From Pseudorasbora parva (taxonomy: Eukaryota; Chordata; Actinopteri; Cypriniformes; Gobionidae), in contig NC_090182.1 in assembly GCF_024679245.1 (NCBI RefSeq), positions 40,560,547 through 40,624,546 of the forward strand: a stretch of DNA of 64,000 bases. The letters are read 5' to 3'. Both the position numbers and the translations under genes were made by a program. The notes under the pieces were generated by a model. The model worked only from the letters and a program-made list of their open reading frames with translations, had not been told where the DNA came from and did no database searches. Below, in pieces: positions 1-11,289 of this stretch. Within the stretch, counting starts at the first letter, position 1. Each line of letters begins with the position of its first letter.

Positions 1-1115
1 CCCTTAAACTTACCCACACCACTACACCTGACCCTAACTTTAACCTTAAACTTACCCACACAACCACACCTGACCCTAACTTTACCCTTAAACTTACCCA
101 CACCACCACACCTGTCCCTAACTTTACCCTTAAACTTACCCACACCACCACACCTGACCCTAACTTTACCCTTAAGCTGACCCACACCAACACACCTGAT
201 CCCTAACTTTACCCTTAAACTGACCCACACCACCCCACCTGACCCTAACTTTACCCTTAAACTGACCCACACCACCACACCTGTCCCTAACTTTACCCTT
301 AAACTTACCCACACCACTACACCTGTCCCTAACTTTACCCTTAAACTTACCGATACCACCACACCTGTCCCACTTACCTATACCACCACACCTGTCCCTG
401 ATTTTACCCTTAAACTTACCCACACCAACACACCTGACCCTAACTTTGCCCTTAAACTTACCCACACCTCCACACCTGACCCTAACTTTACCCTTAAACT
501 TACCCACACCTCCACACCTGACCCTAACTTTACCCTTAAACTGAACCACACCACCACACCTGACCCTAACTTTACCCTTAAACTTACCCAAACCACCACA
601 CCTGACCCTAACTTTACCCTTAAACTTACCCAAACCACCTCACCTGACCCTAACTTTACCCTTAAACTTACCCACACCACCACACCTGTCTCTAGCTCTA
701 CCCTTAAACTGACCCACACCACCACACCTGTCCCTGATTTTACCCTTAAACTTACCCACACCACCACACCTGTCCCTGATTTTACCCTTAAACTGACCCA
801 CACCACCACACCTGTCCCTAACTTTACCCTTAAACTTACCCACACCACCACACCTGTCCCTGATTTTACCCTTAAACTTACCCACACCACCACACCTGTC
901 CCTGATTTTACCCTTAAACTTACCCACACCATCACACCTGTCCCTGATTTTACCCTTAAACTCACCCACACCACCACACCTGTCCCTGATTTTACCCTTA
1001 AACTTACCCACACCACCACACCTGATCCTAACTTAACCCTTAAACTTACCCATACTACACCCTATCTCTAACTTTACCTTTAAACTTACCCACACCACCG
1101 CACCTGTCCCTAACC
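1..1115. repeat. Minisatellite, 42-bp unit, ~26 copies (continues left of window)
   Basis: Tandem units built from CCCACACCACCACACCTG, then (A/T)CCCTAACTTTACCCTTAAA(C/A)TTA variants, give a 42-bp period. Since 42 is divisible by three, long open frames appear on the minus strand (14-residue periods such as GKFKGKVRVRCGGV), but they have no start context or flanking gene and are not credible proteins. Units vary by point changes; the array starts before the window. Each unit has an E-box core (CACCTG). Confidence 0.95.
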
Positions 1116-1130
1116 TTACCCGTATCCCAC

Positions 1131-1279
1131 CTCAATATCAGCAAAAGTGTTTTGCATTTCAATATGAAAACTATAAATATGCTGTTACTTATTTTGTATG
1201 AAAGTGGAGCCCATCATTGAGTATCAGACATCGCCACCTTGTAGAATAAAGGTGAATTGCACTTATTCAGTCATCAAAG
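1131..1279. other. Non-coding spacer, nothing recognised
   Basis: Degenerate flank of the minisatellite followed by AT-rich unique-looking sequence. Confidence 0.5.
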
Positions 1280-1542
1280 ATTAAAGGGTTGTGTAGAAAA
1301 AAATAAACGTACACTCTTGCACACCTCGGGCCGTTAGCGACCCGATTCACTTTTGCACAAAAAATGAACGGAAAAACAGGCATTCTTTTATAATTTTTTT
1401 ATTTTGTCTTATATTTTTTATAATGAATTGATTGAGCAATACTAAGAAGGTTGATGTCTAACTTTAAAACATTTATGAGAGGGAGGGTTGTGAATGACAT
1501 CCCGGGTCGCTACAGACCCGAGCTATGCATTTAAGGGTTAAT
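1280..1542. mobile_element. Candidate short MITE with inverted ends
   Basis: The left end (TTAAAGGGTTGTGTAG, then CTCGGGCCGTTAGCGACCCG) and the reverse complement of the right end (TTAACCCTTAAATGCATAG, then CTCGGGTCTGTAGCGACCCG) pair over ~25 bp. Each arm is itself a small GC hairpin. No clean target duplication was identified. Confidence 0.45.
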
Positions 1543-3103
1543 ATTCACATACACTGTATTGCGATTTGATTTAAGTGTGCTGAGCTACTTTTGATTTATT
1601 CTTCCAAGATTTGACAAATTCCTTGAAATTCCATGTTATATTTTGTTTTCATGACTGGATTGATTCTGTGGATTCTGTGATTCTGTTCATGTTTTCTGCT
1701 TCGTGGAAATCATAGGGCCCTAGTATGTGTGCACATTAATGTCTTGTGTCTTTTAGTCTCAAATTTGCTAAAATTTTGCTCTGCCTGTGAAATTACTTTC
1801 CATGTCCATTGATTGTCTTGTTTTTCAGCCCATCCCTTTCAAACCAATTTTCATATAGATTATTGGCCATTTTTCACCATCCAAGCAATCACTACACTTT
1901 TTAAAAATCACATTCTAGTAAATCCTTGGTGCGTTTTGGGACTAAGATGTTCACTGCAATGTTTTCAGCGCATCCTCTCGCAACCATCATAGAGTAGTTT
2001 AGTCAGAACCCCTGCGTTGTGTATTGCAGCACAGGCCTTAGTAAACAAGGTCGTTTGGAATAAAGGTACACATGATGCCTTGGGGTCTGTACCCAACCCT
2101 TAAATGAACCTGTGTGGTGCACAGGGAAACCGTAGTGCTGCAGCCCGGCCATGTTAGATGGATGGATGAATAAAGTCTAGTGTGTAAAGAATGTATGCGG
2201 AGGAGAAGACTACAGTGTTGGTGGGTTTCAGTGCAGGGAAATAGCAAGCTAATGGCACTAGAGAGTAAACAGCTCTGACTTTTATTCCTCAGACCCTTTT
2301 CAAGCTGATACAAGCTGCCAGAGGCGTTAAGCGGCCCTAAACCTGTGAGAGTCAAGGCTAGCTTCCTTCTGCTCTTAATATATTGAGCCAAGCCCTCTTC
2401 ACGCGGATACAAATCAACCAATAAGCAGCAGGTCTCTGTGAGAGGGAGAGCAGCAGGGGGCGTCACTAGGCCCAATTTAGGAGGGCTTAATCCCCCTACA
2501 TTTTCACCCAGCCCCCCTAAAATTTGAAATTAGCTCCGTAATTCTTAATCGCCTCATTCCCCTTTAAAACTCATATTGAACCAACATTGGCTCATCCCTG
2601 TATTCAATCTGTAATGGCATCAAAAGCAAAGGACAATGTGTGTGCATTTATTGACAGATTGTTACAGCATCTATGTAGTTAATTGTCATAAATAGATATT
2701 ACATTATGTGGGAGGAATTCAAGACAGTTTCCCACCCACTGTAAAATCTTGGCGTAGTTATTTATTTAATGAAATTCATGAGACTTTATGGCCTTTCCTA
2801 ATCTTGCTATACTTCATACTTCAGTGCAATAACATTTCTAAAATATGTTATAATATTAAATTATATAAAGCTATAAAATGGAATGAAAATGACAAATGAG
2901 TTAATGAGTGCTCCTCAGTAGTCATCTACTGGTTATAGTGGTAATTTCATGTTAAAAATATGTTTGTTTTCCACCAGGGGACAGAATTCCTCCACTAAAC
3001 CATGGCACATTTGTAATGTTATCTCCATGAATGAAAATTCAAAATGTAGATCTTTTTAAAGTTAATTATACTGCACAAACATAGAGTTTAAAAACAATAG
3101 TGT
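1543..3103. other. Non-coding, includes a dispersed repeat at 2300-2395
   Basis: No exon or element border is recognised. The segment around GCCAGAGGCGTTAAGCGGCC (about 2310-2390) resembles 24025-24105 at roughly three quarters identity, so it belongs to a dispersed family. The minus-strand open frame here (2038-2475) spans this repeat and has no recognisable domain. Confidence 0.4.
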
Positions 3104-3228
3104 TTAACCCTTAAAGACCGAGACAGCCGCCCGTGGCTAAAAATAACTATCGTATTAAATGTTTAATAACTTTTAAACTGCTAATCCAATCTGTATGCTG
3201 TAAACTGCACCATAAAGAGGATAATCTC

Positions 3229-3758
3229 TAGCCTGACAAGCCAGAGCCACATCAAGATGTTTGGTCTGGAAACTCACCATAGACAGGGCTCAATCTGAGG
3301 GGCGGGAAAAACGGTTGTCTTTCAAACTCCCTCTGCACGCGCTAGGATAGCGCTACAACCAACCAGAGCAACGAAGGTGAAACGGAGCTCGTTGATAAAC
3401 ATTCGCCGTATCTGGTCGGCAAAACTCCGAACACATCTTCCCTTTTTAAGAATGACTTCAGTGCCATTCTTTGTTCTTTTCTCAGAGAAAAGCTTAACTC
3501 CAAGTCTTCCAGAGTCACGGCCAAAGCTGATTCGAAAGACTGCCGTTCGCCAGTTTTTGTGTTTACTAGAAGCAGGCAAACGCAATTCGGCCGTTGTCAT
3601 TATGGCCCCGCCCACCAACTCTATACACGATGTGATGATGTGATTGGCCCGGGAAGAGTTTGGGGATTACAGATCAGAAGGGTATTGAGAGAGGCTAGAC
3701 GACACTCACGGGCAGATTAGATTTGCTGCTGCTAGGGTGTGTCTAGATTTCTAGGCTA
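3229..3758 (-). mobile_element. MULE-like MITE, copy 1 (9-10 bp target duplication)
   Basis: A 530-bp element starts TAGCCTGACAAGCC and ends GATTTCTAGGCTA. It is flanked by GGATAATCTC (left) and GGTAATCTC (right), a near-perfect ~9-bp duplication. Three other copies lie at 29061, 53058 and 62887. On the minus strand it carries an open frame of ~98 codons (3322-3618) with the core SGRLGVKLFSEKRTKNGTEV, shared with other copies. A ~9-bp duplication fits Mutator-like transposition; the superfamily call is inference. Confidence 0.75.
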
Positions 3759-4267
3759 GGTAATCTCTGCTTTTCATAGGTATTCATCATCATTGATCAT
3801 TCAGAGGCTCCGTAGTCAGCGTGGATACGCCATATACAAAATATACAGCATTGATTTGTCAAGGAAACGCACGTGGGTTGGTCCCCAAAGCCAAACAGAA
3901 ATGTTTTTTTTTAATCATTAGTCCCACCCCCCGTGCCCAGATTCATTGAAACTGTAATTAACTCAACCAATAAACACAGTGTTTGGTCTTTTGAACCACC
4001 AATCACATGAAAAATTGGGTTTGAATTTGCGTGCATGAAAACAAAGAGAAATAAACGCATGCAGAGCGTTCTCTTATATAGCACAGCTGTCACATGTATG
4101 CCTGTCTTGTCTGTTTTGGTTGAGCTTGTGTTTCTCTCCAGTTCGGTTAATTAGTCATGTCAGTCACCTGTGCCTTGTCCTTCACCTGCACTTCGTTATC
4201 CTCATTTGCCCTGTGTATTTACACCCTCAGTTTGCCCTCAGTGTTTGTTGGTTCTCGTTTGTATGTG

Positions 4268-5864
4268 CAGGTCCTTCTCAAAAAATTTGCATATTGTGAT
4301 AAAGTTCATTATTTTCCATAATGTAATGATAAAAAATTTAACTTTCATATATTTTAGAATCATTGCACAGCAACTGAAATATTTCAGGTCTTTTATTGTT
4401 TTAATACTGATGATTTTGGCATACAGCTCATGAAAACCCAAAATTCCTATCTCAAAAAATTAGCATATCATGAAAAGGTTCTCTAAACGAGCTATTAACC
4501 TAATCATCTGAATCAACTAATTAACTCTAAACACCTGCAAAAGATTCCTGAGGCTTTTAAAAACTCCCATCCTGGTTCATTACTCAAAACCGCAATCATG
4601 AGAGAGACTGCTGACCTGACTGCTGTCCAGAAGGCCATCATTGACACCCTCAAGCGAGAGGGTAAGACACAGAAAGAAATGTCTGAACGAATAGGCTGTT
4701 CCCAGAGTGCTGTATCAAGGCACCTCAGTGGGAAGTCTGTGGGAAGGAAAAAGTGTGGCAAAAAAAACGCTGCACAACGAGAAGAGGTGACCGGACACTG
4801 AGGAAGATTGTGGAGAAGGACCGATTCCAGACCTTGGGGGACCTGCGGAAGCAGTGGACTGAGTCTGGAGTAGAAACATCCAGAGCCACCGTGCACAGGC
4901 GTGTGCAGGAAATGGGCTACAGGTGCCGCATTCCCCAGGTCAAGACACTTTGGGCTACAGAGAAGCAGCACTGGACTGTTGCTCAGTGGTCCAAAGTACT
5001 TTTTTTCAGATGAAAGCAAATTTTGCATGTCATTCGGAAATCAAGGTGCCAGAGTCTGGAGGAAGACTGGGGAGAAGGAAATGCCAAAATGCCTGAAGTC
5101 CAGTGTCAAGTACCCACAGTCAGTGATGGTCTGGGGTGCCATGTCAGCTGCTGGTGTTGGTCCACTGTGTTTTATCAAGAGCAGGGCCAATGCAGCTAGC
5201 TATCAGGAGATTTTGGAGCACTTCATGCTTTCATCTGCTGAAAAGCTTTATGGAGATAAAGATTTCGTTTTTCAGCACGACCTGGCACCTGCTCACAGTG
5301 CCAAAACCACTGGTAAATGCTTTACTGACCATGGTATTACTGTGCTCAATTGGCCTGCCAACTCTCCTGACCTGAACCCCATAGAGAATCTGTGGGATAT
5401 TGTGAAGAGAAAGTTGAGAGACGCAAGACCCAACACTCTGGATGAGCTTAAGGCCACTATCGAAGCATCCTGGGCCTCCATAACACCTCAGCAGTGCCAC
5501 AGGATGATCGCCTCCATGCCACGCCGCATTGAAGCAGTCATTTCTGCAAAAGGATTCCCGACCAAGTATTGAGTGCATAACTGAACATAATTATTTGAAG
5601 GTTGACTTTTTTGTATTAAAAAACTTTTCTTTTATTGGTCGAACCTTTTCATGATATGCAAATTTTTTGAGACAGGAATTTTGGGTTTTCATGATCTGTA
5701 TGCCAAAATCATCAGTATTAAAACAATAAAAGACCTGAAATATTTCAGTTGGTGTGCAATGAATCTAAAATATATGAAAGTTTAATTTTATCATTACATT
5801 ATGGAAAATAATGATCACAATAAAATACAATAAAACTTTATCACAATTTTTTTAGAAGGACCTG
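4268..5864 (+). mobile_element. Tc1-like transposon, 1.6 kb, full length but frameshifted
   Basis: Inverted ends begin CAGGTCCTTCT (left) and, in complement, CAGGTCCTTCTAAAAAAATT (right). Right flank is TA; the left TA is altered to TG. The interior carries a transposase pseudogene on the + strand. The element interrupts the solo LTR, so it is the younger of the two. Confidence 0.85.
4598..5572 (+). pseudogene. Tc1-like DD34E transposase, two frameshifts
   Basis: The N-terminal part has a helix-turn-helix (TQKEMSERIGCSQSAVSRHL). The catalytic part shows FSDESKF (first Asp), FQHDLAPAH (second Asp) and SPDLNPIENLWD (Glu); I count 34 residues between second Asp and Glu, so DD34E. The frame changes at the A-run 4760-4767 (one A short) and at the T-run 5000-5006 (one T too many). 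All catalytic residues survive and the C-terminus (ISAKGFPTKY) is complete, so decay is recent. Both lesions are in homopolymers, so assembly error should be considered. It would cut and paste its own element at TA sites if intact. Confidence 0.9.
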
Positions 5865-6724
5865 TAGATGTGTACAGTGTGTTCCTGAGTTTGCTGATTA
5901 AATACTTGTTTCCTGTTCTCCTTCGTCTCCGTGTGCTTATCTACTACACACATCTGTAACAACAGCACACAGAAGTCAGTATATTTCTTTATTTATATGT
6001 AGTTTGTGTTTTACACAATTTCCACTCAATATTTCACTCATATTTTCCTCAATTTGTGTTTGAGAAGATTATTTGCGGAGAGGTTGAAATATCCATTTAT
6101 GAAAATGGTGTAACCACGTGTAAAGGTAGCCTCAGTATATTTTGTTGCAGTTTATTGGTCACTCACAACTTGTTGCATTGTTTGCATTTGTTTTTAATTT
6201 TCAAATTATATTATATTTCTCTGAAGAAAAATGTTTGTTTTTGTTATATAATGTGTTATTATATAAAAATCGTCCTATTTACTTTACTCTTTGAACTTTT
6301 GTCAGCAAATAAAATACACCAGTTTTCACTCAAAAAATCTAGAAATGCCTAGAATAATGTTATAATAAATGGCTATAACTTGCTGAGGGATTGTTATATG
6401 GAGACAAAATTCCATCTGGAAGTCTAAAACAATCAAGTCTAACTCTCTAAAGAAAAAAAAAAATCCAAACTTCATGTAGTTTTGTTTGAGTTCGCAGTAA
6501 AAATACCACTTTTTTGCTGGCGTTTTTCTTGACATTTTATTAATTTAATTAATTCAGAATAAAAAAAATTAAAATTGGGACATCAAATGAGCTAGATGGA
6601 AACTTTAGGTTCTCCTGTTTAAAATGATGGCACTTGATGCTAACTGCTAGAATGGGTGATAAAAACAAAGAAAAGTAGAGGCACGCCAGGTGCCCCAAAA
6701 ATGTTCTAGGTCTTTAAGGGTTAA

Positions 6725-7213
6725 AACATCAGGTGTTAAACCAATATTTAAAATGAGTTTTTTACCCACATATTGCCAATCAAGACCATGTAGACAGTTA
6801 CAGTAATATACAGTGTTTCTATTTTCTTAATGCATATTAGCTGGTTAATTAAAATTAATTAAAAATTCAGGGAATTACTTTTTTCATACCTTCATATTGA
6901 AATTTCTAGAATTGCCCCTGGAGAGCAGATAAATAGAGAGATGAGAGAGTTGATTTAGCAAGCTATCTCACAGACTACTAAACTATATCTGTGGTCTTCA
7001 AGTAAAATAAACATCTACTGTATATTTGGAAAAAGTAACTATGCAAGAATTAGACTATAGATAATGAGATAGATTAATATATCAATCAATGATTGTTTCA
7101 AAGCAGCTTCACAGTGTCAAACGAGACCATATTGCAACAAAATTTGATTTGGCTATACAGTTGTTCTGGAGAAAACAGTTATGTTATATTAGCTTATTTT
7201 AATTGATCATATA
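6725..7213. other. AT-rich non-coding, nothing recognised
   Basis: No exon, inverted ends or tandem structure seen. Confidence 0.4.
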
Positions 7214-7593
7214 CACTGTAATATTTTTTGTTGGTTTAACTTAAAAAAGTAAGTAACCTGGTTGCCTTAAAAATTTGAGTTTATTGAAGTAAAAAATTTG
7301 AGTTGATATAATGAAGGAAATTGGTTAAATAAATAGAAACTCAAAATATTATTGTATCTGAACCACATAAAAAAAGATAAATCATGAAAATAGCACAATT
7401 TGGCATGTTTCACTGCTTCATCACAAATAAAATTACCCAAATATGCTTACATATTTTAATCAAATTTGAATAAAGGTTGTCGATTCTCAAAAATGTTCAT
7501 TGTATTAACTCAAATTTTAATCAAATTTTATTGAACTCAGAATTTTAAGGCAACTAATTAAAAACTTATTTTTTAAATATTTTTTTTACAGTG
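7214..7593. mobile_element. TA-flanked MITE, family A, copy 1
   Basis: It begins CACTGTAATATTTTTTGTTGG and ends TTTTTTTACAGTG between TA dinucleotides. About 380 bp, sharing ACCTGGTTGCCTTAAAA, ATAGAAACTCAAAATATT and AAAGGTTGTCGA with copies at 19029 and 39740. Ends and TA duplication fit a non-autonomous Tc1/mariner-type element. Confidence 0.85.
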
Positions 7594-8029
7594 TAGCGAC
7601 AATATTGGCAGATCAATATTATTGTTTATAGAATTAAATAAGACCTAATTCATTAATTGTTTTTGTATATTTAGTTGAATAACTTAGATCATAAATTTAG
7701 TGTTATAGTTTTAGTGTCCCCAATATAAAATGTAATGTAAGAAGTCAGAGTGTTTGGGGGCAATTATAACACCTGACAAATACATCCTATTAACCCAATT
7801 TCACATAAGATCACACATCCAGCTTATAATGTTTTAGCTGTAATGTGTGTTTAAAGGAATATGCTGAAGTGGGACCTACATTAAAATAGTATGACATAAA
7901 TGAAATAAACTTTAATAAAATATATTCATCTGCTAGAAAGTCAAGAACAGTCCTCAACTAGATGAAATAAATATACTGTGTATATAGTAAGCATATTGTG
8001 TTTATATACCACTACCAACCGTGGGTTTG
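7594..8029. other. AT-rich non-coding, nothing recognised
   Basis: No exon or repeat border seen. Confidence 0.4.
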
Positions 8030-8545
8030 GTAAGATTTATTTAGGTGCACTAAGGATGCATTTTTGATTAGCAATGAAGTAAAACAGTAATATTGTGAAA
8101 TATGTATACAGCTCTGGAAAAAATTAAGAGACCACTTCACATTGAGAAATAAATGTTAAGTGGTCTCTTAATTTTTTCCAGAGCTGTATATTCAAATGTC
8201 ATTTATTCCTGTGATCAAAGCTGAATTTTCAGCATCATTACTCCAGTGTTCAGCGTCACATGATCCTTCAGAAATCATTCTAACATGATGATTTGTTGCT
8301 CAAAAAACATTTCTTATCAATGTTGAGATCAGCTGAGATGCTTAATAATTTTGTGGAAACCATGACATATTTCTTTAGGATTCTTCTATGAATAGAAAGT
8401 TCGAAAGAACATCATTTATTTGAAATATACATCTCTTGAAATATTATAAATGTCTGTAATGTTCATATAAATGCATACTTGCTGAATAAATGTATACATT
8501 TCTTAAAAATACAAAAGAATACAAAGTGCACAACTTTTGAATGGT
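8030..8545. repeat. Cyprinid dispersed repeat R1, copy 1 (interrupted)
   Basis: Contains the blocks AAACAGTAATATTGTGAAAT, AGCATCATTACTCCAGTGTT and CATGATCCTTCAGAAATCAT followed by TTGCTGAATAAATG, seen again at 10870-11100 and around the tandem array at 36-38 kb. A 78-bp palindrome (8109-8186) is inserted in it. Confidence 0.7.
8109..8186. mobile_element. 78-bp palindromic MITE (TA-flanked)
   Basis: CAGCTCTGGAAAAAATTAAG and its complement at the right end bracket a short loop, with TA on both sides (8107-8108, 8187-8188). A damaged relative follows another R1 copy at 11102. It looks like two Tc1-type terminal repeats brought together by internal deletion. Confidence 0.85.
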
Positions 8546-9250
8546 AGCGTATAATCAGTTGTTCTTAGACGTGTGCTGAATAAATGTCTTCATTCTAGTT
8601 TATTTATGATAAATTAAATTTAGTTTGTTATAAATTGCCCTGGTACAACCGCCAATGGTCTTCCCTAACACAGAGAAAAAGAGATGTGCTGTAGTGAAAG
8701 AAATACGGACGATGGATAGAGAAGAAGATAAAAGGGGGGTTCAGAGATGAGAGATATTGTGAAAGGGTTACCAGTGTTAAGAAAGAGAGAAGAATAGAGA
8801 CAAAGAGCGAGAGAGTAAGTTATCATGATGAGTCTGATCAATTTGAGAGGCATTAAGGCTCCCTGTGTCCCTCCACTTCTAACTCTTCTCTCAGCTTTCC
8901 AACAACATGCTTCCAGAGACTCCAAACCTCATCTGCTAGAGGCACCAATAACTCTAATCTATCCATCTTTTAGACATCGGAAATGCACAGAGACTTTTGC
9001 TGATGATGTAGCGACCTATAAATAGCCTGTTATTTTTACCTCTGCCATCTTGGCCTAATTTCCTGATTTCCCAGAGCTCCCAGTACTTCCACAGCGCTTC
9101 CTGTGGAATTGTGGCTGCGGAATGGTGCACTAGGAATCTCCAGAGTGTTGATGTTTTTAGCATGCTGATTTATGACCGTAGAGTTGTGAACAAAGAAATA
9201 GATGAGGCTTGTTCTAGCTATATGCTGACAAACCATAACTCTGTTAAAAA
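8546..9250. other. Non-coding, nothing recognised
   Basis: Open frames here (8665-8925 minus, 8825-9025 plus) show no domain, no splice context and no repeat relationship that I can see. Confidence 0.4.
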
Positions 9251-9254
9251 AATA

Positions 9255-9275
9255 ATAATAATATATTATTATTTT

Positions 9276-9356
<81 letters not shown>

Positions 9357-9369
9357 TATATATATATAT

Positions 9370-9424
<55 letters not shown>

Positions 9425-9451
9425 TATATATATATATACACACACACATAA

Positions 9452-9520
<69 letters not shown>

Positions 9521-9530
9521 CATATTAGCA
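9255..9530. repeat. (TA)n microsatellite with ACAC interruptions
   Basis: About 250 bp of TA repeats interrupted by short CACACACA runs. Long Tyr/Ile and Val/Cys frames on both strands are artefacts of the repeat. Confidence 0.95.
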
Positions 9531-9539
9531 AATGGCGGA

Positions 9540-9849
9540 TAAAGTCATTTTGATTTTTTTTTTTTGCGCACAAAAAATATTCTTGTCGCTTGGTAAAATT
9601 ATTGTACAGCCACTGTAGTGAGATGGACTTTGTAACGAAGTCTTTAGTGCCTTTATGGGTCGTGTGAGTGGGTCAGTGGGAAAGTACTGAATGCCAATGG
9701 AGGCCTTTCTGAAGCCTTTCTCAGCCATCAGCTTTCATCAAAAATATCTTCATTTGTGTTCTGAAGATGAACGAAGGTGTTACAGGTGTCCAACGACATG
9801 AGGGTGAGTAATTAATGAAATAATTTTCATTTTTGGGTGAACCCTTTAA
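9540..9849. mobile_element. Foldback family R2, right part of a copy
   Basis: Ends in ACATGAGGGTGAGTAATTAA and TTTTTGGGTGAACCCTTTAA, the right end of the TTAAAGGGATAGTTCACCC family seen complete at 39030-39322. The left end seems lost in the TA microsatellite. Confidence 0.65.
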
Positions 9850-10005
9850 GTTCATTTTTTGTCTCATTAATGTATGTCTAATGAGTCTGAGACACCCCAT
9901 AAGGACAGAAAAACACAGAATTGTTGAAATTTTTGCAGATTAATTAAAAAAGAAACACTGAAATATCTCATGGTCCTAAGTATTCAGACCCTTTGCTGTG
10001 CCACT

Positions 10006-10537
10006 CATAAGCTGCATCCGAAAACCTAGGCAGCTGACTCGTTGCCTCGCTGCATTATCAAACAATGTCTTGTACGGCAGCGTTTGTGCACAAAGGCACT
10101 TTACAAAACTGATTTTGGACAGACTTCTTAAGCAGTGTAACAGTTTAATGATCTACAGCAAAATAGAGCGAGCTTTGGTGAGAACTAAACACATATTTTA
10201 TTACTACATTAGTCATTTCTCGCTAGAAATGACATCAGAAGTGGAAAATATTGGTTATAAACATAAATTTACACACAAACTGACCCGCAAACGCAACTTT
10301 CGGACGCCATCTTATTTTCCCAGCTCAACTGTCACTGAATGGAAAGCACAGCATTGTGGGATATCAAAGGCAGCGAAGGATACATGTATGCTGCCTTCAA
10401 AACTCGATCAGATGAAGGTCTCTCAGGAGACAGGAAGTGAAGCAAACATGAGATTCGGACATTGCTTGATGCCTTCCTGCCTTGAAATGTGCCCTCCGAA
10501 GGCAGCATTTTCCAGGTTTCGGAGGCAGCCACATATT
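10006..10537. mobile_element. MITE nested in the Tc1 relic
   Basis: Left AGCTGCATCCGAAAACCTAG and right complement GGCTGCCTCCGAAACCTGG form imperfect inverted ends. Comparison with the uninterrupted copy at 30.9-31.0 kb shows where the host Tc1 sequence is split (CACTCATA ... ATTTAACTCAGG). The 180-codon frame across it has no recognisable domain. Confidence 0.6.
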
Positions 10538-10681
10538 TAACTCAGGTGCTGTCCATTTCTTCTGATCATCCTTAAGATGGTTCTGCACCTTCATTTGAGT
10601 CCAGCTGTGTTTGATTAAACTGATTGGACTTGATTAGGAAAGCCACACACCTGTCTATATAAGACCTTACAGCTCACAGTC

Positions 10682-10868
10682 ATGTCAGAGCAAACGAGAA
10701 TCATGAGGTCAAAGGAACTGCCTGAAGAGCTCAGAGACAGAATTGTGGCAAGGCACAGATCTAAGGTTACAAAAAAAAATCTGCTGCACTTAAGGTTTCT
10801 AAGAGCACAGTGGCCTCCATAATCTCTAAACGGAAGACATTTGGGACGACCAGAACCCTTCCTAGAAC
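10682..10868 (+). pseudogene. Tc1 transposase N-terminal fragment
   Basis: The frame starts MSEQTRIMRSKELPEELRDR and IVARH, the usual N-terminus of one Tc1-like lineage, then loses frame at the A-run near 10771 and stops. The PSIISKW-type helix region is only partly readable. No catalytic domain remains. Confidence 0.75.
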
Positions 10869-10869
10869 C

Positions 10870-11100
10870 CATTTCAGATAAATGCTGTTCTTTTGAACTT
10901 TCTATTCATAAAAGAATCCTACATTGATAATAATCATACATTTTTCTTGAGCAGTAATTCATCATATTAGAATGATTTCTGAAGGATCATGTGGCACTGA
11001 AGGCTGGAGTAATGATGCTCAAAATTCAGCTTTGCATCACAGGAATAAATGACATTTTAAAATATAGAAAAATAGAAAACAGTTATTTTATATTTAATAA
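10870..11100. repeat. Dispersed repeat R1, copy 2 (fragment)
   Basis: Shares GAACTTTCTATTCATAAAAG, TGATTTCTGAAGGATCATGT and AATTCAGCTTTGCATCAC with the copy at 8030 (inverted relative to it). It is followed at 11102 by a broken relative of the 78-bp palindromic MITE. Confidence 0.65.
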
Positions 11101-11289
11101 TACAGCTCTGGAAAAAATTTATTTGTGTGAAGTGGTCTCTTAATATATATCACATACCTGAATCAATCATGGCATGTTGGATGAAATTAAAATATAAACC
11201 AGAAATATGTAAATCATTAAAATATTCATAAAAACATAAAACATTTTCGTCAATCAAACTTCATCAGCCTTAAAAAATATGCAAAGTAT

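Larger units (their letters stand above)
4088..5961 (+). mobile_element. Solo LTR (5-bp TSD ACAGC) split by a Tc1 element
   Basis: The sequence starts TGTCACATG and ends CTGTAACA, and is flanked on both sides by ACAGC (4083-4087 and 5962-5966). TG...CA ends with a 5-bp duplication are typical of an LTR retrotransposon. Without the Tc1 insertion at 4268-5864 the LTR would be about 277 bp. No primer-binding site, polypurine tract or gag-pol lies beside it, so it is a solo LTR. Confidence 0.65.
3104..6724. mobile_element. Candidate host element with TTAACCCTTAAAGACC inverted ends
   Basis: TTAACCCTTAAAGACC at the left and its complement GGTCTTTAAGGGTTAA at the right border a 3.6-kb block. Two independent insertions sit within it: the MITE at 3229-3758 and the solo LTR plus Tc1 at 4088-5961. 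Removing them leaves about 1.2 kb of AT-rich non-coding sequence. Borders are inferred from the inverted repeats alone. Confidence 0.45.
9855..10868 (+). mobile_element. Tc1-like relic, 5' part only, with a nested MITE
   Basis: Terminal sequence (CATGGTCCTAAGTATTCAGA, then CCCTTTGCTGTG) continues after the MITE at 10006-10537 into the promoter-proximal part (CCTGTCTATATAAGACCTTA) and the transposase start at 10682. The same sequences occur in the opposite orientation at 30180-31214. Everything after the N-terminal part of the transposase is gone. Confidence 0.8.

Noticed and set aside
1..1115. Telomeric repeat (CCCTAA motifs) or a repetitive protein on the minus strand
   Set aside because: CCCTAA occurs once per 42-bp unit, not in tandem, and the frames are a by-product of a unit length divisible by three.
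9998..10540. 180-codon open frame
   Set aside because: It spans a MITE nested in a Tc1 relic; no domain.
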